Assembly: GCA_013365365.1 (NCBI GenBank)
Contig: JABVXU010000026.1
Location: 124,001 to 188,000, forward strand
Reading direction: 5' to 3'
Length of the DNA: 64,000 bases
Source of the DNA: Cruorifilaria tuberocauda
Lineage: Eukaryota; Nematoda; Chromadorea; Rhabditida; Onchocercidae
The position numbers were made by a program, and so were the translations under genes. Shown here piece by piece: positions 51,591 through 64,000 of this stretch; position 1 is the stretch's first letter, and each line of letters begins with the position of its first letter. The notes beneath the pieces were generated by a model. It saw only the letters and a program-made list of their open reading frames with translations, was not told where the DNA came from and ran no database searches.

Positions 51591-54500
51591 TGGATGTTTT
51601 AGATGAAGAGGAGGATTTGGAGTATCGTATCATGAATTTAGATTTTGATGCTAAGAAATTTACTGAATTGGAACATTTACAAATTATTGGTAGATTAGAA
51701 GAAGTTGGAGAAATTGTTGGTAAGCATTTGGATAACGAACATCTGATGCAATACATAACGCGATTCCGAAAGCAGCAGGTTTTCATTATCTTTTCCACTT
51801 CCAGTTGAATCCATTCATTTCAAATTTTTTCTCATCAAAGATTTAAAACTGTTTCAAATAAGTGAATCTCTCTTGTTTAGGGAAATGAAATTCTGAAAGA
51901 AAAAATTTTTTTCACTTATTCCTTTAAATTCTTCAAAACTTCGAAAATTCAAATTTAGTTCAAGTTTTGACCAATTCAAATAGGAGAAATCGGAAAAAAT
52001 TAATTTTGGACGAATTAAATTGGAAAGATAATTCGTCATATCTAAAGAATAAAAACAATTGAAATCAAAACAAATTACTATCATTTTATTAGCATAAATC
52101 CGATGAATTTGCAGCAACTCAATTTATTTCTAATTGGCATATTTGTTTATTCTTACAGAGTCGTTTAAATGCAGCAATGGCGGCTATTGAAGAAAATAAA
52201 TTGAAAAAGCTACGAAATTTACTTGACAGCGATTTAGTAGAAGCGAGAAATGCTAAAGTTACTTTCTTTTACTTAGTTTAACTTCCCATAAAATTTTTTG
52301 AAATAAAATAATTTTTAAACATTTTAAATAAAAGATGAAGAAAGCCATTGCTCTATTTTAAAAGATTTTATTTCAACAAGTAGTCCTTATATTTTTTCTT
52401 TTTTAGAAAACTTTTTATTTATATTTTTTATTTACTTTTTATTTATTTATTTTCTTCTTCAATCTTATAAAAAGAGAAAATTTAATTTTAGGTTTAAGTT
52501 TAATTCATGCGGCAGTATGCAAAGAGCGTCATGAAATTGTTCGGTACCTTGCAAGTGCTTTCCCAAAAAGCATTGATATTTTAGATGTGGTATCATTTGT
52601 CCTGATTAATCATTAATCAATCAGTTGTCCTAATTGGTAGCATAAATTAGATTTTTCTATTTTCAATATTTAATTATAATTAATAAATTAACCAGGAAAA
52701 TTTAATTTTTGGAAATAATAAATGATATATGGAAATAATTTTAATCAATTGAAATCATTTGAAGTCGTAATTATTTATAAAAAAGCTATTAAGAGTAATG
52801 GATGGATATTATTTTACAGTGATTTACTGATGAAAACTGTAGTGATTAATTTCCGTAGAATAATCAAAAAATTGAATAATAAATGAAGGATTTTCCAGAA
52901 CGGTCGAGCAGCAGTACATTATGCAGCAACTCAGAAAAATGCAATTTATGATACACTGATCGATTGTGGAGCAGATAGGTCACTTGTTGATGGAGTACGT
53001 TTAATTATTCTAATAATTATTGCACGTGAAATCACGTGAAATACGCTATGTTCACGAAATACGTTGCAACAATATAATTTTCATTACTTGCAAAATACAA
53101 CTCAAATATCCCATTTATTGTCAATAAAATTAGTCAAATGAATTAAGAGTAGTAGCGTAAGGAAGTTTGATTACTTATAGGTAAAAGTTCAGCAAGGTAA
53201 TATTTTTAAGTTAACCAATAAATTTATATAACAATTAAATTATTATCTCATCAACCTTTTATTTGGCATTTAAATATTTCACGTTCAATTGTATTCTAAA
53301 TTTCATATGTTTCGAAACTTCTGCAAAAAATACTGAAAGCGATAATAATTTTAGACAAATTTTGATAGAAATATAAGAACTGTCAAACTGTATATTAAAT
53401 TTTAAAAAAATTTATCGTTTTGAAAAATTTCTTTGCTTGTTTGGAGTATCTTTTTCTGTTAATTTGAGTGATAAAAATTCGACGATGTGTTTCTGTGGAT
53501 AAATATGATTATTTGTCATTTACTCTTTCAAAATTTTAGCAAAAAATAAAAGATTTTTCAAACAATTCTGCCAAACAATTACTAATTTAATTTTCAGCCT
53601 AATTTTTGATGAAATTTTTAGATTGGTATAACAGCTGAGGAATACCGTGAAAATCCTAATGCTAATATATCATCGCCAATGACACCGAAAAATGCTGATT
53701 CGATTTTCAAACGTTATTCGCTTATAGAAAGCTTGTATGATCCAGGTAAAAAATTAAAGAAATTAATTACTTTATTTTAATTAGTCGTCTCATACCATTT
53801 GAATTTTTTAATAATTACTGTTATTTTTCCATTCATTCATTTTTTTTGAATTATTAAAATGCGTAAAAGGAAGAGTAAAAAATTTCCAAGGAAATATGAC
53901 AAGGAAACATAACTCACAATTATAACATATTTAGTTGATTTTTTTTGAAATAAATCAATAAATTGCTTTTCAGGCTGATAATTAACTCTAATAATTTAAT
54001 TTTATATACTCAGTAACATCGTTGGAAAACGTTTGGTTTACTTGATAAGTGATACTTAATAATGATAACAGTGCAGCAACATTAAAATTAACATTGCTAT
54101 ATATTAAGATTTCAGTTATGAGTGAATTGAAAATTTTCAAATTTTACAATGATACCGATTGTTAATAGACGCTGACAATTTTTGATCATGTAGTATTAAA
54201 ATATTTTATCATGCAATATATTTTATAATTTTTCGATGCTCCAACTGAGCTTGAAGTGAATCAATGGATTGAAAATGGTAATATCAAACAATTGGAGAAA
54301 GTTTTTCTTGATGGCCGTGGATATCTTTTGGCTGATAAAACTGCAGAAGACACTGTCACAAACCAATTCCTCAATGGATTATCGAAGTATCAAGTACTGA
54401 TAACTAAATTTTCCGTATCTGTCATCATTTTATTTATCATCTATTCATTTATATTCTTATACATTTTTGTGTAAAATATTTAAATGGAATTTAAATCTTT

Positions 54501-57500
54501 TCAGGATAAAATTGATAAAATTCATGAAGCAGTAGAAGAAGGTGATATTGATAAACTGACAGGATTAATCGATATTGATAAACTTTCTATGGCACGTGAT
54601 AAATATGGTTAATTTTCTCCAATTAAATGAATACTTAAATTCATATCAATATTTTTCACATATTTAATCGATAAAATGTAATACTAGAGAATTTTCATTA
54701 AAATATTCCAATAATTTTTTTACGATTAACTAAAACACAACAAAGTAATTAGTATCCAATTATGATCAAATCAAAACTGTTGATTATATTTTAATTTTTC
54801 AAAAGCAGAATTTTGATAAAATTAATAACTTTATAATTTTTAGGTATGACACCACTACATATAGCTGTACTACATGGACAAACGAATACAGTTCGCTATC
54901 TGTTATCAAAATACCCATCTTGTGTTAATGCTACTAATCATGTAATACCTTTGTTTCCATTAATTCAAAACACAAATTAGATTTTGAAAAAACAACAGGA
55001 AAGGCTACTTTTTCATTATATTTTATAATTTCAAAATATTGGCTATCACTGCAATTAATTTTATTATATTATAAGAATCTGCGAATTTAGATTTTTGGAG
55101 AAGAATTATTCTTAAATTTATTAATTATAAAAATTTAAATAATATGAAAGAATTCAAGACTGGACGAACAGCGCTACATTATGCTATCGCAAACCAAGCT
55201 AGTGAAGTTATAATAAAATTGCTACAGAGAGCTGGCGCAGATGGTTTTATTGAAGATAAGGTCTCAAATTTCATTTAATTTGGACTAATTTAATTTAATT
55301 TATTTTTTTTATTCACAAATTTCTAATGATCTCATCCTATACTACTTTTAATTTTATATTTTATTTAAAAAATTTCACAATAATATTTTCAATTATTTTA
55401 TCACTGAGAATGTTTGAAGAACAATATCATTAATTGTTGGATGCAAAATAATAAAATCAAATAGATGAAAATAGTTTCATTAATAATTAGCATTATTAAT
55501 AAACTTCATTCTGATTTCTCTTATAAATTCACGATTATAAGATGTAAAGAAAATATTATAAATTTTTATCGATATAAATTTGAATAAATTATAATTTATT
55601 ATTGCAGTTTTACCATACGCCGTTATATTATCAAACCAATACGGATCAGTTGGATGTTAAAATGATGATTAAAGATAGCGATCAGATGAATGAGCTTATT
55701 ACAGGTCAAATGAGTGGACCATTTTTGCAAGGTTAATTAATCATTTAAATATCAAACAAAACGTATGTGATTTAAGGTTTATAATTTTACCAATTAATAG
55801 TAGTTTATTATTTTGGAAATGATTTTGCTATATAAAATAGATTTGGAAGAAGATATTTCGGATTGGATTAATGCTGGTAATTTGAGAAAATTAGATAACT
55901 TGGTACTAACTGGCTATGCGAATCTGTTGTCCGGTCGAATACATGAAGTTGATGATCTGGACATTCGTCATTTCTTGGATACATTACCACAGTATCAGGT
56001 TAATTGCTCAGGAAATTCATGTATTGAATTAATTATCTGCTAATTCAATATAAATATGAGAAGATTTATCTAAAAGAAAACATTCTAAATTGGAAATATT
56101 CAAAAAAAAGGAAATTTAAATTAGATCTAATGTACGATGAAGAAATTACAGTAAAAAGGAAAGAAATTAATGATTACTTTGATTTGCATTAGAAATATTA
56201 TTATTAAGGCAAAAACGTTATTCCATTAATTACTAATTCAGAATAAAATTGATGCAATTCATAAAGCTATCGAAGCAGATAACTTACAAGCAATTAAAGC
56301 ATTAGTCGATCGAAAAAAAATGGCATTTTGTCGCGATAGTCGACATTTTACGCCATTGCACAAAGCGATTATTTTAAACCAAACTGATATTGCTAAATTT
56401 TTGATTAAAAATTATCCACAAACGACGAATGCAATGGATGAGGTGACATTTCATCTATATTTGTTTTAAATTACAATTTACCACTTTTAAATTATATAAA
56501 TGGATCGAATCTGGATGAAAATTAATTCGTATTTTGTATTTCTGTATCCAGGTTTTTTGTTCATCACTTCATAACGTCATTCTACGTGCCAAAATTATAT
56601 TTAATTACTGAATATCGTTTTAATTCTTTATGGTTTAATCACATGCTTAATTATCCGTACTGTATGATACATTTCCTTTTCATATTAATCATTAGAATAA
56701 AAGAACGCCGCTTCATTACGCAGCAGCTTTACCTGACGGTCGTTACATGTACAAAATGATGCGAAGTTTTGGAGCTAATTCAAAAATTTCTGATTGTGTA
56801 AGTTGAAATTGTGGAATTTCAAATTTGTTGAACAGTTTAATTTAATTTTCATTTGTCATGCGTGTAATGAATAGATGAAAATAGTTTCATTAATAATTAG
56901 CATTATTAATAAACTTCATTCTGATTTCTCTTATAAATTCACGATTATTCGCCGAAAACTAACTTCAATTGCTTTTGCTCGTATTTTAATTTTTTAATTT
57001 AGTGATTTTTATTAATAAATTCATTCAATGATCTCATATATGAGAAAAAATGTTTAGAAATTACTTTTAGAATGGTCGAAAACCAAATTATTATTTGAGA
57101 AATCCTGAGCAAATCGATTTGAAAGCAATTAATATGGATAGAGAAATCATTTTTGATGAGGCAAGTAATTGTTAATCAAAGAATGGAAAATGAGATTTAA
57201 AGTTTTGTTGCTTAAAGAAAAAATACAGTATTAATTTTGTTTACGATGTAACGAAGCATACAGTATATTTGCATGAAAGTTAAAAGAAAGTTTTGTGTAA
57301 TTTTTCTCTGTAATAATGATGATTTTATTTCTTTGATGATTTATTAATTGAAAGCTATATTGTAATTTTTAAATAAAATTATTTTCTGTATCATATTTAT
57401 TGATTTTTCTGTTTAATTAGATTGATGTTTGGGAAGAAAAATTAATATTCTGTTTCGTTTTATAGATCATTCGTAATCGTGCAACGTCGCCCTCTCTAGA

Positions 57501-60447
57501 ATCAAATATTCATCAGTGGCTTCATGATGGTAACATCATTAAATTGGAACAATTAGTACTTTCAGGATGTGGTGATTTACTTTTTGGTCATACAATAAAT
57601 AATGAGAATTCGAAAATTTTTCTCAATTGTCTAGACAATTATTTGGTAATAATTTATGTTGATTTAAAAATTATAATTTCATATGTTCTATTTTAAGTGA
57701 TGGATTTTTAAATTAATCATATTCGAATATTTATGTTTGTTTCTATCTTTTTTCTTTTCCTGTTTAGGAAACTTTCACTTTGAAGAAAGGCAATTATATC
57801 ATAATTACTTCACATATTCCAATATCATTTCAAAATGATACATATACTTTTCTTTAAAGTAAAGTAAAAGTTTTTAACTGTATATTATTTCAAGTTACGA
57901 AATTTTCTACTTGTATGTATATATGCAATTTCCTTTGCTCTTCCTATTTCTTCATTTTTCCTCGGGAGATATAACCTTGAAGAGGTCATCATAATGTTTC
58001 CGTAACGTTCCTTTTCTTCCGTTTCAGATTTCAAACATCAATAGTTACTTCTATTCAATAGGAATTGCTTCATTTTTTCCGAGCGTTATTCTCTTCTTCC
58101 GTAAGTGTGTCACGCAAGTTAGTTGCAAGGTCAATCTCATCTTCCTCTCTTTACTTTTTCGTTTAAAAAAGCATTTTCCTATTAGAAAAAACATTTCATG
58201 CATATTCTACATTTCTTTCTTTTTCTATCTCTTTCCATTTTCTTTTTCTTACCTTCTCTCTTTCTCTCTGATTCATTCCATCAATCATATAAGAAAAAAT
58301 ATTGGAACAAAAAAAAAATTGGCCAAATATTTATAAAAGTAAAAAAAAAAATTTACAAAAGTTTTACATTGCAATATTGCTGTCGCAGTAATAACAATAA
58401 AAATAATAAACTTCTCATTCATATAATGTCTGTAATTAATTTACACGTATTCTAAAAATTTCGAAAGCTGTTGGAAGGGAGTAATAATGTGAAATTTCGA
58501 ATTAAATAGGTAATTTATAAAAAATATAAAAGTAAAGGTTGCGGTCGTTTTACTGCTTTACGGCAACTTTTTATTTGTGGGAAAAAACGGCTCTCTTATC
58601 AATTTATTATTAACAATAATTAGCTAGTCAATAAATTCTTATCACAAGAGGTGGAAAATGTAACTTGATATATGATTTACAGAATGGAAAAATTTTTTAG
58701 GATAAAATCGATGAAATTCATAAAGCAATCAAGAAAAGTGACCTAAAGCGTGTGAAGGAATTAATTAGCTCCAAAAAGTTGGCGATAGCTCGAAATCGAC
58801 TTGGACATACGCCACTTCACACCGCAATAATTTATGAGCAAACAGAGATAATTCGTCACATTGTATCAAATTTTCCATCGGTGTTAAATGCTTCTGATTA
58901 CGTCAGTGGCTTATTTTAACCTGATTTGAGCTCAATCAAAATACTTCATCAGAAGAGGAAGGAAGATTTTTGAAACTTTCAAATATTTTTGAAAGAATTT
59001 TTTCGATTTAATCTCATATTTACCGTTACGTTGGTAGTTGCTATATGAAAATATATTTTGGAATATATATTTGATCTAAATTTTTATAAAATCAGAGTAT
59101 TATTGTATAAAATAAGAAAATTTTTTAAGGGAAATTATTTGAAATCAGTTTTTAAATTGAAATATTCGAAATTGAGTAATTGCGAACTTTAAGAATAAGC
59201 GTACACCGATGCATTATGCAGCAGCTACACGTGATGGTGGGCATTATATGAAAATTCTAATTAAAGCTGGAGCTAATTCAAACGCTTTGGATAATGTATT
59301 TATCTTAATTCATTTTTTCTGAAATATTACTCGGACTAAAAAGCAACCTGAAGAATTTTCAAAATTGAATAAAAAGAATTAAAGCAAAACATTAGCTATG
59401 ATAGTAATAATAACAGTGAACGGAATAATGATTATTATCATATAATAATAAAATGTGAAATTTCTCTTATTGCATTAATTTTTTCTTTTTCTTTTAAATT
59501 TCAGGAAGGTCATACGCCACATTATTATGGCCTTAAAAATGTAATTAATTTGGAATTATTGAGAGAGATTGTTGATAACGATGGCAATGTTATCGATTCG
59601 GAGAATTTCGCTCTCGAACAATCTGTACCTCACATTGATTCTGAATTTAGTAGTGATTCATCATCTCTCATAAGGTTCTGTCTTTTTTCTTATTTATTCC
59701 TTGAAATATTCTTATAAAAAGATTTTGCTTCTAATCAAACTTTATCACATCAATCACTTACTTATGACTATTTGCAGTATTTGCAGAAATAATTTATTTC
59801 TAATGTTTTTAGCTCATTTAATTATATGTAAGACTAGGATATGTATCTTATAAATGTTGCTACTTTTTATTTACTGATTTTTTATAACTATTAATATAAT
59901 TCTCCTTTCGATCTAAAAAACCCTAATTTGTTTGAATGGAAAATATATTATTTTCAAATTTAAGTTTATCAAATCTGTCAGTGAGTACGAGAGAACAGGA
60001 CGAAACAGGTGGATATAACTTAGATTATAATGTATTGAATGAAACAATAGCACCAGTATCACCAACTGGCAATAATGATATTTATTTAGCAAGAACTGTT
60101 GCGCCGATTCTAACTAAAGCACTTACTGAGGTTTTCTAGTTTTTTGTTTCAAATTTATTCATATTCTTTTTAATTAAAAATTTTTGAATTTTTAGATTGA
60201 AATAAACTTATTCTAATATGAATTGAAAAATTTATACCTTTTCTTGCTCAGAAAAAAAAATAAGACAGTCTTTGAGTTTCTTAATTCTAAAAAAATGAAA
60301 GTTTTTCTTTTCGGTATTTATAAAAATGAAATAATATAGTAAAATGCTAAACAATCTTTGAAGGTATTGCTGCAACGACCGATTGATCCAATCATCTTCA
60401 TCGCTAGTTGGCTTACTGAATATCGTCAGAATAATCCATTATTATAG
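51591..60447 (+). CDS. Four-module ankyrin repeat protein with C-terminal Dpy-30 motif
   Basis: Twenty exons give about 874 aa: 51591-51778, 52159-52257, 52492-52589, 52899-52994, 53622-53745, 54257-54393, 54505-54607, 54844-54941, 55159-55260, 55608-55731, 55841-55998, 56242-56442, 56696-56797, 57071-57160, 57466-57645, 58701-58901, 59194-59295, 59505-59674, 59965-60130, 60364-60447. A helical N-terminus is followed by four modules of about 170-185 aa, three ankyrin-like units each (TPLHIAVLHGQTNTVRYLLS; NKRTPLHYAAALPDGRYMYK). From the second module on, each begins with a spacer (W-I-x-x-G-N, then KLEQLVLSGCGDLL, then a Y-Q/L exon end and KIDxIHxAI). The last 45 residues (YLARTVAPILTKALTE joined to VLLQRPIDPIIFIASWLTEY) form a Dpy-30 motif, a helical dimerisation module of DPY-30 and cilium/AKAP proteins. 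The true start is unresolved: the first exon enters in phase 1; Met at 51632 is the first in-frame ATG. The junction 52257/52492 is one base short. The role is inferred to be a scaffold. Confidence 0.82.
55460..55538 (+). repeat. 79-bp intronic duplication, copy 1
   Basis: Seventy-nine bases, starting AATAGATGAAAATAG and ending TTCACGATTAT, match 56870-56948 with no mismatch. This copy is in the intron after the second ankyrin exon (55159-55260) of the second module. Confidence 0.95.
56870..56948 (+). repeat. 79-bp intronic duplication, copy 2
   Basis: Exact copy of 55460-55538, same orientation, 1410 bp downstream. It lies in the intron after the matching ankyrin exon (56696-56797) of the third module. 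The corresponding introns of the first and fourth modules show no copy by eye. Confidence 0.95.
57646..58700. other. Long intron of the ankyrin gene with a pyrimidine tract
   Basis: The largest intron of the gene. It includes a CT-rich stretch at about 58215-58272 and an 85-codon open frame over it that is low complexity. No embedded gene is supported. Confidence 0.5.
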
Positions 60448-61120
60448 CTATAATACATCGATAATCATATGGTAGTCGTTTACTTTGTCAATAATTCAAT
60501 TCTATCTTTAAAATAAGGGAAGGATTTCAAATTAATTTTATGAATAGGAGAAAATTTTATCTTCAACGAAGCAATGAATTCAAAACTTTTTTTGTTTGTA
60601 CATTTTGTTCATCCAAAAATTTTGAGAAACTTTATTAAACCTATTAATTGCAATTTTGATATTGAGACTTGATATTTTGAAGCAAAATTTCGAAAAAATT
60701 TCCTCAGAAGATTGAATCGCAGCGAAGAATAGTTGATGCTGCATTGCGCATTTGCAAAAGAAATTTTGCTTAATAAAATTAATACTTATACTTATCATAA
60801 TTATAAATTGTGTTGCATAAAGTTGATTCAAATGAATTGAACAATTTTTATTCAGAAAAATGCGAAAATTGATATTAGAAGTATAGAGAAAACAAAATCA
60901 GTAAATATAGCCGAAATTTTTCTTCTTGATAGACATCACTTTTCGACATGAAATCCATTGGATTTTCGAATTTGCTGCGTAACTTTAAGGAAGAAAGGAT
61001 TGACAGATCTTAGTTCATAAAAATTTTGTTTTTTATCTCTTTTACCATTTTAATTATCACAATCAAAATGATCGTAAATATTTCAAAAAATTGTACAGAA
61101 AATAATGAAATAAGATGATA
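60448..61120. other. Convergent 3' ends of the ankyrin and OVO genes
   Basis: About 670 bp between the stop codons of two converging genes. No coding exon is seen; it is presumably 3' untranslated sequence of both. Confidence 0.5.
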
Positions 61121-63663
<2,543 letters not shown>

Positions 63664-64000
63664 CTGTAAAAATTATTACAATAGCGACAGCAATAAGAAA
63701 TTAAAATAATGCTGTTTCAAGACATTTTACAATTTCTAGATATGATGGCTACATTTCATATTCGGCTATCCAAGGGATAAAGCTTCTTCTATTACAAATT
63801 TCATTTTGTACTTTTGATCCATGTTATAAATGGAATAATATGCAAATATTAATTAAAGCTATCAGAAAATTAATAAATATATTGCAAAAAATCCATGAAA
63901 TATCAAATAACAATAAAACAAATGCTTGAAATCAGAAACAAATTCTGATTCAGCATTTTTCTCTGTTCTTGATCATTTGGCAATATTTTACCTAATCTTT
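63664..64000. other. Right edge, intron or upstream part of the OVO-like gene
   Basis: No phase-compatible coding exon is visible in these 337 bases. It is probably intron of the OVO-like gene, with the first exon outside the window. Confidence 0.4.

Overview
The window looks like nuclear DNA of a nematode, most likely a filarial or other spirurid worm. It is AT-rich, roughly 30% GC. Genes are broken into many small exons (about 30-330 nt) with short GT-AG introns. Several start codons lie just after a TTTCAG- or TTGTAG-like site, as expected for spliced-leader trans-splicing. All coding calls come from joining exons whose splice phases agree and comparing the products with families I know; no search was run. 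Species assignment is inference.

Left part (1-17,806): a possible last exon of an upstream plus-strand gene, then three minus-strand genes. These are a 456-residue F-box protein of unknown substrate (1842-6307), a Max-like protein X/MXL-2 type bHLH-zip factor (8033-9719), and an NXF1/TAP mRNA export receptor (11951-17806, 18 exons). About 4.4 kb without a supported gene follows, containing a GC-richer island near 18.2-18.5 kb.

Middle (22,174-43,777): a complete plus-strand flightless-1 orthologue (29 exons, about 1273 aa, leucine-rich repeats plus gelsolin repeats). It converges with a minus-strand APC5 subunit of the anaphase-promoting complex (17 exons, about 882 aa). Next is a minus-strand M-Ras-type GTPase (5 exons, 212 aa) whose CRIM prenylation box sits in a separate 72-nt terminal exon.

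Right part (43,778-64,000): a gene-poor 7.8 kb stretch with a few weak plus-strand exon candidates (a hydrophobic exon, a 51-residue membrane microprotein, a basic exon). Then comes a plus-strand gene (51,591-60,447, 20 exons, about 874 aa) made of four tandem ankyrin modules and ending in a Dpy-30 dimerisation motif. At the right edge a minus-strand OVO/LIN-48 zinc-finger gene (61,121-63,663) runs on toward or past the window end.

The genes are housekeeping and developmental regulators on mixed strands with gaps of 0.7-4 kb; I see no tight operon or shared pathway. The most unusual locus is the ankyrin/Dpy-30 gene. It has a modular architecture, a 79-bp exact duplication at equivalent intron positions of two modules, an intron lost from two of the four modules, a GC-AG intron, and one splice junction that is a base short.
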